The notes below the pieces were generated by a model that was given only the letters and a program-made list of their open reading frames with translations, searched no databases and was not told where the DNA came from. Shown here in pieces: positions 18,990-26,371 of a stretch of 48,807 bases of DNA (position 1 is the first letter of the stretch; each line of letters begins with the position of its first letter). The position numbers and the translations under genes were made by a program. Source of the stretch: Armatimonadota bacterium (GTDB lineage Bacteria > Armatimonadota > JAAZEB01); contig JAAZEB010000322.1 of the NCBI GenBank assembly GCA_012512505.1, positions 1-48,807 on the forward strand, read 5' to 3'.

Positions 18990-20558
18990 TCACAACGCGT
19001 CGGAGAACCAGGAGCCTAAGCGGCACAGAGGTCCATCTCGAGCGACCGCACGGTCGGCATCACGGTCGCACGCGGCGGCGTGAAATGCAGCTCCAGTGCC
19101 TCTCTCAGGTTGGCCAGCGCTTCCTCCTCGGTGCGCCCCTGGCTGGCGACATCCACCTCCAGGCACTGCGCCACCACCCATTCCCCTTCTTGCCACAACA
19201 CGGCGCTGAACTCTTGCTTCATCGGTATCTCCGCGAGTTCCGGGGTCAGTATGCCCGTCCCCGAAGGGGCAGCGGCCTTCAGCCACGTGCTGCTCGAACT
19301 CGTGGCGCCAATGCTGAATGGCGCTGCGCACCGGCACGAGGGCCGACTCTCCCAGCAGGCAGAAGCACTTCCCGTCCATCTGCTGGCAGATGGCCAGCAG
19401 CAGGTCGATGTCCTTAGGCCGGCCTTGCCCGTGCTCAATGCGGCGCAGGATCTGCGAGAGCCAGGGGCAGCCCTCGCGGCAAGGCGTGCACTTGCCGCAC
19501 GACTCGTGCTCGAAGAAGCGCACCAGGTTCATCGCGGCGCCCACCATGCAGGTGGAGTCGTCCATCACGATCACCCCGGCCGAGCCGATCATCGAGCCGG
19601 CCTCTACCATCCCCTCGAAGTCGAACGGGTAGTCGAACTTGTCCGGGGGGAGGATCGGCATCGAGGCGCCCCCGGGGATCACCGCCTTGAACTGGCGGCC
19701 CTCCAGCGGCCCCCCGCCCCACTCGTAGAGGATCTCCCGCAGCGAGACGCCGAGGGGAAGCTCGTAGACGCCCGGCTGGCGCACGTGGCCGCTGAGGCAG
19801 ACCAGCTTGGTGCCCGGGCACTTCTCGCGCCCGAACTGGGTGAAGACCTGCGGGCCCTCGCGCACGATGTGCGTCACGTTGCAGTAGGTCTCCACGTTGC
19901 TGAGCGCCGTCGGCATCGAGAGGTAGCCCTTGGCCGCCGGGAAGTAGGGCGGACGCAGGCGGGGCTGGCCGCGCTTCCCCTCCAGGCTGTCCAGCAGCGC
20001 CGTTTCCTCGCCGCAGATGTAGGCGCCAGCGCCCCGGTGAACCGCCATGTCGCAGTTGAAGTTGCTGCCCAGGATGCGCTGGCCGAGGAAGCCGTGGTCG
20101 TAGGCTTCACGGATGGCGCCCCACAGCCGCTCTGCCGCCAGCTCGAACTCCCAGCGGAGGTAGATGTAAACCTGCTCGGCACCGACCGCGTAGGCCGACA
20201 GGATGAGACCCTCCAGGAGTTGGTGCGGGTCGCGCTCCATGATCTGGCGGTCTTTGCAGGTGCCCGGCTCGCTCTCATCGGCGTTGGCCACCACGTAGCG
20301 GGGGAAGACGCCGGGAGGCATCAGGCCCCACTTGCGCGCGGTGGGGAAGAAGGCGCCGCCGCGGCCGCGTAGGTTGGCCTGGGCTACGTACTCGACCACC
20401 TGCGCCGGCGTCATCTCTTTCAGCGCCTTCCGCAGGCCGGCGTAACCGCCATGCTGCAGGTAGCGCGTGATGCGATACTGCTCCGGGTCGTTGATGTAGC
20501 GGAAGAGCAGCGGGCCGTCGTTCATCCGCGCCGCCGACTCCTTGTTCACCACTGGCAT
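18990..20558 (-). CDS. nuoF: NADH-quinone oxidoreductase subunit F with abnormal C-terminal extension
   Basis: The FMN- and NADH-binding subunit. The start at 20558 (MPVVNKESAAR) precedes the conserved domain and lies 11 bp after nuoE. Motifs: GRGGAFFPTARKW (65-77, FMN/NADH site), YICGEETALLDSLEG (180-194) and the N3 cluster ligands in SCGKCTPC plus C400. The conserved protein ends around residue 432 (AEGRCPF), the usual NuoF length, but no stop follows. The frame continues for 90 more residues to 18990, passing in a different frame through the entire HicB-like gene. The tail codons look non-coding (about 9 of the first 20 end in G or C), so a lost stop or a frameshift near 19230-19265 is likely. 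Confidence 0.9.
   Translation of the reverse strand: MPVVNKESAARMNDGPLLFRYINDPEQYRITRYLQHGGYAGLRKALKEMTPAQVVEYVAQANLRGRGGAFFPTARKWGLMPPGVFPRYVVANADESEPGTCKDRQIMERDPHQLLEGLILSAYAVGAEQVYIYLRWEFELAAERLWGAIREAYDHGFLGQRILGSNFNCDMAVHRGAGAYICGEETALLDSLEGKRGQPRLRPPYFPAAKGYLSMPTALSNVETYCNVTHIVREGPQVFTQFGREKCPGTKLVCLSGHVRQPGVYELPLGVSLREILYEWGGGPLEGRQFKAVIPGGASMPILPPDKFDYPFDFEGMVEAGSMIGSAGVIVMDDSTCMVGAAMNLVRFFEHESCGKCTPCREGCPWLSQILRRIEHGQGRPKDIDLLLAICQQMDGKCFCLLGESALVPVRSAIQHWRHEFEQHVAEGRCPFGDGHTDPGTRGDTDEARVQRRVVARRGMGGGAVPGGGCRQPGAHRGGSAGQPERGTGAAFHAAACDRDADRAVARDGPLCRLGSWFSDAL
19016..19222 (-). CDS. orphan HicB-like antitoxin-family protein inside nuo operon
   Basis: A 68-residue protein of the HicB/UPF0150 family: MKQEFSAVLWQEGEWVVAQC, then LEVDVASQGRTEEEALANLREALELHF, the partial RNase H-like fold typical of HicB antitoxins. 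It has no C-terminal DNA-binding domain, and no HicA toxin gene is adjacent, so it is an orphan. The start at 19222 is the first Met of the domain. Codon use is coding-like (about 16 of the first 20 codons end in G or C), unlike the overlapping nuoF tail. It lies between nuoF and nuoG and is wholly overlapped by the nuoF read-through frame. Its function in the operon is unknown. Confidence 0.8.
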   Translation of the reverse strand: MKQEFSAVLWQEGEWVVAQCLEVDVASQGRTEEEALANLREALELHFTPPRATVMPTVRSLEMDLCAA

Positions 20559-20569
20559 GTGGTCCCCCG

Positions 20570-21106
20570 TCAAGGCAAACCCTGGCGCTCGCCCTCTGGC
20601 GGCGCCACGCGCTCCGACGCCTCGGCGCGCAACTGCTCCAGGATGGCATCCAGCTTCTCCGGCGTGAGGTTCTCGTAGATGCGGTTGTTGATCAGCATGG
20701 CCGGTGCGTTCGAGCAGGCGCCGATGCATTCCACCTCGCGCAGCGTGAAGAGACCGTCGGCGGTTGTCTCGCCTGCCTGGATCCCGAGCCGCTCTTCCAG
20801 GTGCCGGGTGAGCTTCCGCCCGCCCAACAGGGCGCAGGAGAGCGTGCGGCAGACCTCCAAGAGATACTTTCCCACAGGCTGCCTGTGATAAACCGTGTAG
20901 AACGTCACCACGTCAAACACGTCCACCGGCCGGCAGCCGACGATCTCCGCCACCTCGCGCATCGCCGCCTCGGAGATGTAGCCTTCCTCGCGCTGCACCA
21001 GGTGCAGCAGCGGCAGTAGGGCCGACCGCCGCTCCGGGTAACGGGCCAGGATCTCCTCCACCTCCGCGCGGCAGGTCTCCCTCAGTCCGGCGCGCGCCTG
21101 CGTCAT
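20570..21106 (-). CDS. nuoE: NADH-quinone oxidoreductase subunit E (2Fe-2S)
   Basis: A 178-residue thioredoxin-fold subunit with cluster N1a. Ligands are C86, C91 (CRTLSC), C127 and C131 (CIGAC). The helical N-terminal part has LLPLLHLVQREEGYISEAAM and the VFDVVTFYTVYHRQPVGKY stretch typical of the family. The start at 21106 (MTQARAGLRE) overlaps the nuoD stop by 4 bp, with GGGGAGGTGG upstream as ribosome site. Confidence 0.96.
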   Translation of the reverse strand: MTQARAGLRETCRAEVEEILARYPERRSALLPLLHLVQREEGYISEAAMREVAEIVGCRPVDVFDVVTFYTVYHRQPVGKYLLEVCRTLSCALLGGRKLTRHLEERLGIQAGETTADGLFTLREVECIGACSNAPAMLINNRIYENLTPEKLDAILEQLRAEASERVAPPEGERQGLP

Positions 21107-22296
21107 CGGTCCACCTCCCCCAAGACGATATCGATGCTGCCGATCATGGCGACCAAGTCGGCGATCAGCCGGCCCTCGGCGATCTTGGGAAGCGCCTGCA
21201 GGTTCACGAAGGAGGGCGGGCGCACCCGGCAGCGCCACGGCTTGCGGCCGCCGTCGCTGACGATGTAGAAGCCGATCTCCCCCTTGGGCCCCTCAATCGG
21301 CCGGTAGACCTCCCCCACCGGCGCGCTGAAGCCCTCGCTTACGAACTTGAAGTGGAAGATGAGGGCTTCCATGCTGGTCTTGATCTCCTGGCGCGTCGGC
21401 AGCGTGTAGCGCCAGTCGCGGATCTTGAAATCTCCTTCCGGGAGCCCTTCCAGCGCCTGGGTGATGATGCGGTGGCTCTGGCGCATCTCGGCGAGGCGCA
21501 CCCGGTAGCGGTCGTAAACATCGCCGTTTTGGCCCACCGGCACCTCGAAATCGAAGCGCTCGTAGCCGCAGTAAGGCTCGGCCTTGCGCAGGTCGTGCGC
21601 CACCCCGGAGGCGCGCAGCACCGGTCCGCTCACCCCCAGGGCGATGGCGTCAGCGGCGGAGAGGACGCCGATGCCCTGGGTGCGCTGTACCCAGATGCGA
21701 TTGCGGGTCAGCAGGCCCTCATAGTCATCCACCCGCTTGGGGAAGATCCGCAGGAACTCGCGAAGCTGGTCGGCCCAGCCGGGCAGGATGTCCAGCGCCA
21801 GGCCGCCGATGCGGATGTGGCTGGTCATCATCCGGACGCCGGAGATGCCCTCGAAGAGGTCGAGGATCATGTCGCGCTCGCGGAAGGTGTGCCAGAACGG
21901 CGTAACGGCGCCCAGGTCGAGGCCGTGGGTGCCCAACCACACCAGGTGGCTGGCAATCCGCTGCAGCTCCACCAGGATCACGCGCAGGTATTGGGCGCGC
22001 TCCGGCACTTCCAGGCCGAGCAGCTTTTCCACCGCCAGGCAGTAGGCCAAGTTGTTGGAGAGCGGCGCCAGGTAATCCATGCGGTCGGTGATCGGGATCA
22101 CCTGGTGGAACGTCTTGTCCTCAAACGTATTCTCGAAGCCGGTGTGTAGGTAACCGATGTGAGGCACGCACCGGATGATGGTCTCACCATCCAGCTCGAG
22201 CACCAGGCGCAGCACCCCGTGCGTACTCGGGTGCTGGGGGCCCATGTTGAGGACCATCGTTTCCGTGCGAATCTCGGGTGCCGCTGGGTGCGCCAT
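21103..22296 (-). CDS. nuoD: NADH-quinone oxidoreductase subunit D
   Basis: A 397-residue 49-kDa subunit, relative of hydrogenase large subunits, forming the quinone-binding pocket with NuoB. Signatures: NMGPQHPSTHGVLRL with the quinone-site histidine, GYLHTGFE, and LDILPGWADQ. The C-terminus DLVAMIGSIDIVLGEVDR is typical. The start at 22296 (MAHPAAPEIRTE) is close to the end of nuoC (gap of 5 bp). Confidence 0.97.
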   Translation of the reverse strand: MAHPAAPEIRTETMVLNMGPQHPSTHGVLRLVLELDGETIIRCVPHIGYLHTGFENTFEDKTFHQVIPITDRMDYLAPLSNNLAYCLAVEKLLGLEVPERAQYLRVILVELQRIASHLVWLGTHGLDLGAVTPFWHTFRERDMILDLFEGISGVRMMTSHIRIGGLALDILPGWADQLREFLRIFPKRVDDYEGLLTRNRIWVQRTQGIGVLSAADAIALGVSGPVLRASGVAHDLRKAEPYCGYERFDFEVPVGQNGDVYDRYRVRLAEMRQSHRIITQALEGLPEGDFKIRDWRYTLPTRQEIKTSMEALIFHFKFVSEGFSAPVGEVYRPIEGPKGEIGFYIVSDGGRKPWRCRVRPPSFVNLQALPKIAEGRLIADLVAMIGSIDIVLGEVDR

Positions 22297-22301
22297 TGGC
22301 T

Positions 22302-22817
22302 CTACTTCCCTCGCGTCTTGTCGAAGTTGACCGCCACCTTGCCCATCGGGAAGTCCTTGCGTAGCGGGTGGCCCTCCCACTCGTCAGGCATCAGGATGCG
22401 CCGCAGGTCCGGATGGTTTCGGAAGCGGATGCCAAATAGGTCGTAGACCTCTCGCTCCAGCCACTCGGCGCCCGGCCAGACCCCGGTTGCCGTCTCGATC
22501 TCCGGGTCTTCCTCCGGCACCGGCACCTTCACCCGCAGCCGGTGGTTGTGCGGCAGCGACTTCAGGTGGTAGACTACCAGGAAGCGCGGCTGCCGCGGCA
22601 GGTGGTCCACCGCCGTCAGGTCGGCGAGGAAGTCGAAGCGCAGCTCAGGGTCGTCGCGCAGGAACGCCAGCACCGGCCCGATCCCCTCACGGCGCCCGAC
22701 GAGGGTGTGCTCGCCGCGGAATACCGTGCTTTCCAGCACCCACTCCGGGAAGCGCTCGCGCACCTTGCGCGTCGCCACGAACTCCTCCGCGACCGACAGC
22801 GCCTCTTCTTGCTCCAC
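22302..22817 (-). CDS. nuoC: NADH-quinone oxidoreductase subunit C
   Basis: A 171-residue 30-kDa subunit. The C-terminal signature EREVYDLFGIRFRNHPDLRR followed by ILMPDEWEGHPLRKDFP is diagnostic. It is separate from nuoD, not fused as in enterobacteria. It follows nuoB after a 139-bp gap that contains a short hairpin. Confidence 0.96.
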   Translation of the reverse strand: MEQEEALSVAEEFVATRKVRERFPEWVLESTVFRGEHTLVGRREGIGPVLAFLRDDPELRFDFLADLTAVDHLPRQPRFLVVYHLKSLPHNHRLRVKVPVPEEDPEIETATGVWPGAEWLEREVYDLFGIRFRNHPDLRRILMPDEWEGHPLRKDFPMGKVAVNFDKTRGK

Positions 22818-22862
22818 AGCACGCTCCTGTTCCTGCCAACACGCACACCGCCCGCCGGCCGG

Positions 22863-22879
22863 CCCCCATGCAGTGGGGG
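22863..22879. repeat. short hairpin between nuoB and nuoC
   Basis: CCCCCA (22863-22868), 5-nt loop, TGGGGG (22874-22879). It lies in the 139-bp gap before nuoC in an operon whose other early gaps are under 15 bp. It has no T-run. Confidence 0.4.
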
Positions 22880-22956
22880 TGAGTTCACCGGCGGCACCGA
22901 GGCCTCCCGCACCGGGGCGTGCCTGGCGCCGGAGGGGCTGGCGACGCCGGCGGCCC

Positions 22957-23454
22957 TCAGCCGCGCAGCGGATGGTCCTTCTTGATCTTCTCCTGAATCT
23001 GGATGATCGCCGAGATCAGCGCCTCCGGGCGCGGGGGGCAGCCGGGCAGATAGACATCCACCGGCACGATCCGATCCACCCCCTGCACGATCGCGTAGTT
23101 GTTGAAGACGTTGCCCGTGGAAGCGCAGGAGCCCATCGAGATCACCCACTTTGGGTCGGCCATCTGGTCATAGATCCGCCGAACAGCGGGGGCCATCTTG
23201 CGGCTCACCCGTCCGGAGACGATCATCAGGTCGGCCTGGCGGGGCGAGGCCCGAAAGACCTCGGCGCCGAAGCGCGACACGTCGGCGCGGGCGCTCACGG
23301 TGGCCATCATCTCAATGGCGCAGCAGGCCAAGCCGAAGGTGAGGGGCCACAGCGACGACTTGCGCGCCCAATTCACCGTGCTCTCCGCCAGGCCCACCAT
23401 CCGCTCCACCGTCGTCAGGAAGACGGTATCCTTGAGCTCCTCCTCTACTCCCAC
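22957..23454 (-). CDS. nuoB: NADH-quinone oxidoreductase subunit B (cluster N2)
   Basis: A 165-residue subunit that carries the terminal 4Fe-4S cluster N2. All ligands are present: the tandem cysteines C44-C45 in [11 protein letters not shown]110 in SMGSCAS, and C139 in [10 protein letters not shown]. There is no suitable ATG before the conserved region, so I place the start at a GTG at 23454 that overlaps the end of nuoA by 10 bp (GTG GGA GTA GAG). An ATG further in would remove the conserved N-terminal helix. The start is the least certain part of this call. Confidence 0.93.
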   Translation of the reverse strand: MGVEEELKDTVFLTTVERMVGLAESTVNWARKSSLWPLTFGLACCAIEMMATVSARADVSRFGAEVFRASPRQADLMIVSGRVSRKMAPAVRRIYDQMADPKWVISMGSCASTGNVFNNYAIVQGVDRIVPVDVYLPGCPPRPEALISAIIQIQEKIKKDHPLRG

Positions 23455-23804
23455 TCCAGTGCTCCTTTCCTCAGGGCATATAGGTAGCCCAGCAGGAGGA
23501 TCCCGACGAACACCGCCGCCTCCACCAGACCCGTCAGCTTGAGCTGCTGCGCCTGCAGCACCGCCCAGGGCCACAACAGCACCGCCTCCACGTCGAAGAG
23601 GATGAACAGGATCGCCACCACGTAGAACTTCACGTCGAAGCGCAGGCGCGCGCTGCCCACCGGGAGCGAGCCGCACTCGTAGGGCGCCGTCTTCGTCGCC
23701 GTGGCCGTCTTCCGCCCGGCCAGCGACGACAGGAAGATCATCGTCACCCCGAAGCCGATCGCCAGCACCAGCATCAGCAGAATCGGGAAGTACTCCTTCA
23801 GCAC
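23445..23804 (-). CDS. nuoA: NADH-quinone oxidoreductase subunit A
   Basis: A 119-residue three-helix membrane subunit. The signature [20 protein letters not shown] with the redox-sensitive loop cysteine, then [18 protein letters not shown], is diagnostic. It is the first gene of the nuo operon. I see no strong promoter in the 142 bp upstream, so it may be co-transcribed with the tandem winged-helix gene that ends at 23947. Confidence 0.95.
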   Translation of the reverse strand: MLKEYFPILLMLVLAIGFGVTMIFLSSLAGRKTATATKTAPYECGSLPVGSARLRFDVKFYVVAILFILFDVEAVLLWPWAVLQAQQLKLTGLVEAAVFVGILLLGYLYALRKGALEWE

Positions 23805-23946
23805 CTCTTGCGCCTTTCTTCACAAACAAAAGGGCCACGGCAGCCCCTGACCTGCTTCGGCCCGGACCCCGCGACCCCCTCCCGAGACGGGGTTGGGCTG
23901 CGGCCGGCCACTCCCCATTTCGGGCTTTAAGCAACTTATTCCTTTA

Positions 23947-25791
23947 TTATTCTTTGATATACTTCCGCTTTTGTCTACGGATCCCCTGCTCCACCTTCTT
24001 CTCGTCGTAGCCCCAGTAGCCGGGCCGCAGGTAGTTGAAGCACGCGTAGGCCGACAAAATGGAGGCGATCAGGTAGGCGTGGGTGCGGCGCACGACGTTG
24101 ACCTCTGTGAACAACGTCACGAAGTGCAGCCCCTTCTTGTCGTAGGCGCCCAGGATCTTCTGGATCAGCTCGAAGGTGGAGGTCTGGGTGTTCTCCGGGT
24201 CCTCGCGCATCGCTTCCAGGACGGCAAGGCGCTCGTCGCTGACGGCGACCAGTGGGTCCACGTCGCCCGGCTTGTAGGAGACGGTGTAGTCGGTCGTCAC
24301 ACCTTTGCCGCGGGGCTGAAGCTGGAACGAGCCGCCGCACAGCGGCAGGTCGAGCCGGTCAAAGAACGGCCCGAGCTCCACCATCAGGTTCAGGTTGTTG
24401 TTTAGCCAGGCGGTGAAGCTCTTCCCCGCGTGCAAGAGGGTAATCTCGACCACCTCGGGCTGGGTGGGGAAAAACGCGCGCAGGTCACCGTAGATGGGGA
24501 GTGCCCCGGCCAGCCGCAGCTCATAGCGGATGGCGGGGGTCACCTTGGGTGGCGCTTCCTCCGGCACGCTCCCCTCGGGGATCGGCTGGCCGGCGATCAT
24601 CACCCGGGGGTCTTTCACCCATTCCAGCAGGTCACCCTCGAAGCCTTCCTCGGCCAGCTCCACGTCGAGCGGCTCGCCATCCTCGTTGACGAAGTAGGGC
24701 AAATAGGGCAGATCCAGCAGTTCGGGCACCTTGTTGAGCAGGCGCGGCACCGTGCCGGCGAGCCGCCACCGCTCGCCGCCAACCCAGGCGAAGCGCTCGT
24801 CGGCACCCATAGCACCCCACACGCTCCCGAACGCCGCGTTGTAGTCGCGCTCGCCCGGCGACAGCTCGAAGATCGTCTCGATCACCTCGCTGATGCGGTG
24901 CGAGCGGCGGTCGGCCAACAGGCCGGCAATCTCGGCAACCTCGCTGGCGGTCACCTCGAACACGCGCGGCGTAGCTCCCTCTTCCGTCGTTTCCGGGGCT
25001 TCCCGCTCGGCGAGCTGCTCCGCGAACGTCTCCAGCGTCTGCCCGAACTCGCCCACCATCTCCGCGGCGCACCAGTGCCCCGTCGAAAGGAGCAGCGCGT
25101 CCTCGTGGTCGAGCAGTTGGGCGAAGAACTCGCCGGGGCGGAAGGCGCGGCGGGCCGCGCACCAAGCCAGGAACTGGAGCACCTTCCCAGGCACCGGTTC
25201 CCCAGCCTGCCGCAGAACCTTGACTGCCGAGTCGGCCAGTGCCTGGCGGTCCCACGGCAACCCGCCGAGGGCCTCGCGGAAGCGCGTCAGCACCTCCTCG
25301 TCCAGGAAGAAGTTGCGGAAGATGATCTCTTCCTCGTCGTGGTCGTCAACATCCAGCAGCCAGGCGGTGAGGCCCCAGCGGTCGCCGGCGGCGAAGTACT
25401 TGCCACGGCCACGGACCACCTGCTGCACCGAGGGAAGCAGCACATCCACCGGCCGGCCGACTCCCTCAGCGAGCAGGCGGGCGATCTGCTCGGCGGTCAT
25501 CGGCCGCCCGATCTGCTGCAGCACCTGCTCCACGCTGGCCTCAATCGGCCGGCGAGGATCCACTTCCGGGGCCGCCATCAGCCAGCGCCGGTCAATCGCC
25601 TGGTAGTTGTCGCTCGATTCCAGAACAGCGCGCAGCAACCGGGAGGTGACGGTGCCGTCTTGTTGGACGGCGGCGAGGATCTCGGAGACCTTGAGGGGTT
25701 CATCGGCCTGCAGCAGGCAGTCGGTGATGCGATCCAACAGATAAGTTCTGGCGGAGCCCTCAAGTTTCGGCTCCACGGCGACGTCGCTCAA
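23947..25791 (-). CDS. unrecognised protein with four apparent tandem winged-helix repeats
   Basis: A 614-residue acidic, soluble protein that I cannot assign to a named family. From the TTG start, four segments each of about 60 residues share the pattern of a helix-turn-helix ending in a W-containing wing: about 16-73 (EPLKVSEILAA ... RRWLMA), 83-144 (RPMTAEQIARLL ... DRWGLTAW), 184-243 (EPVPGKVLQFLAW ... GHWCAAE) and 291-346 (HRISEVIETIF ... ERWRLAG). This resembles HARE-HTH-type winged helices such as the RNA polymerase delta subunit. The C-terminal 250 residues are a separate unknown domain ending in a basic tail (IRRQKRKYIKE). The start is TTG at 25791 with GGAGG 7 nt upstream; a GTG at 25818 lacks a ribosome site. 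It lies immediately upstream of nuoA on the same strand. Confidence 0.7.
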   Translation of the reverse strand: MSDVAVEPKLEGSARTYLLDRITDCLLQADEPLKVSEILAAVQQDGTVTSRLLRAVLESSDNYQAIDRRWLMAAPEVDPRRPIEASVEQVLQQIGRPMTAEQIARLLAEGVGRPVDVLLPSVQQVVRGRGKYFAAGDRWGLTAWLLDVDDHDEEEIIFRNFFLDEEVLTRFREALGGLPWDRQALADSAVKVLRQAGEPVPGKVLQFLAWCAARRAFRPGEFFAQLLDHEDALLLSTGHWCAAEMVGEFGQTLETFAEQLAEREAPETTEEGATPRVFEVTASEVAEIAGLLADRRSHRISEVIETIFELSPGERDYNAAFGSVWGAMGADERFAWVGGERWRLAGTVPRLLNKVPELLDLPYLPYFVNEDGEPLDVELAEEGFEGDLLEWVKDPRVMIAGQPIPEGSVPEEAPPKVTPAIRYELRLAGALPIYGDLRAFFPTQPEVVEITLLHAGKSFTAWLNNNLNLMVELGPFFDRLDLPLCGGSFQLQPRGKGVTTDYTVSYKPGDVDPLVAVSDERLAVLEAMREDPENTQTSTFELIQKILGAYDKKGLHFVTLFTEVNVVRRTHAYLIASILSAYACFNYLRPGYWGYDEKKVEQGIRRQKRKYIKE

Positions 25792-26010
25792 GTTAGCACC
25801 TCCAAGTATAGCCGTCACCCGGCACGCCGGGAGGGTGCAAGCGCCTTACAAGGCACGGGCCCTCGCGCCGGCCTGGGTATCGCCAGCAGCCCTCCGATGG
25901 CGAGCCTCCAGCCCCCGCTCCGGTTGGCCCTCTCCCGCCGTCTGCCACCACGCCAGTGGCCGGGCGCCGGCCGTGGGTTCCCTTCGACGCCCGGATGGAG
26001 TACCCTCGCT

Positions 26011-26040
26011 GCTGCCGGAAGGGATCGAGCTTCCGGCAGC
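26011..26040. repeat. 11-bp perfect hairpin in the leader region
   Basis: GCTGCCGGAAG (26011-26021) and CTTCCGGCAGC (26030-26040), 8-nt loop. No T-run follows on either strand, so it does not look like a simple terminator. Confidence 0.65.
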
Positions 26041-26118
26041 GTCCTCGGAGGCACCCCCACTCCGTAAGCCCCCCGCAAACCACTGGGCCACGGCAGAGAT
26101 GGCATCCTGGGGGCTAAT

Positions 26119-26214
26119 AGCCTATCCGAAAAGCTCCGATACGTACCGGAGTGCCCGAGCAATCGGGCTTTGTAACCGTATCGCTGCGGCACACCGCTAC
26201 TCTCCGGATAGGCT
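26119..26214 (-). repeat. dispersed structured repeat, variant copy D with nested stems
   Basis: Bounded by perfect 10-bp inverted repeats AGCCTATCCG (26119-26128) and CGGATAGGCT (26205-26214). Inside on the minus strand lie a CGATACG/CGTATCG pairing and the hairpin GCCCGATTGCTCGGGC shared with the copies at 2.8 and 39.2 kb, plus GCCGCAGCGATACGGT, a degenerate form of the other shared hairpin. The nested pairing gives a compact branched fold of 96 nt. Confidence 0.75.
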
Positions 26215-26258
26215 CTAAAGGCGAGGTTCGGCCGTGCCACGGGCTCAGCAACAGGCCC

Positions 26259-26287
26259 ATCTTACCACAATCGGGAGCCGTAGTCAA
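26259..26287 (-). promoter_or_regulatory. sigma-70-like promoter reading toward the winged-helix gene
   Basis: On the minus strand TTGACT (26287-26282), exactly 17 bp, TAAGAT (26264-26259). Start predicted near 26252. It lies about 84 bp beyond the stop of the thioredoxin-like gene. Confidence 0.65.
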
Positions 26288-26371
26288 TCGCCTGCCCGCC
26301 TGCCCGGCCAGGCGGCAGCCCTCGAACCGGCACCACTCCTGGCCAAGAGGGATGGGGTTCCCGGCGCCTCG

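Larger units (their letters stand above)
25792..26252 (-). ncRNA. predicted long structured 5' leader, or separate small RNA, upstream of the winged-helix gene
   Basis: The promoter at 26259-26287 would start a minus-strand transcript near 26252, about 460 nt before the TTG start at 25791. No gene is evident in this stretch. It contains the structured repeat variant at 26119-26214, a perfect 11-bp hairpin (26011-26040) and, near its end, TATACT that could be a second -10 close to the gene. It matches no riboswitch that I recognise. Confidence 0.45.

Noticed and set aside
18965-19262. HicA toxin partner of the HicB-like gene
   Set aside because: The flanks belong to nuoF and nuoG; no 60-residue double-stranded RNA-binding-like toxin fits.
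25792-26252. T-box leader upstream of the winged-helix gene
   Set aside because: A GGAACCCACGG stretch is only loosely like the T-box antiterminator motif, and no stem I or tRNA-synthetase context is seen.
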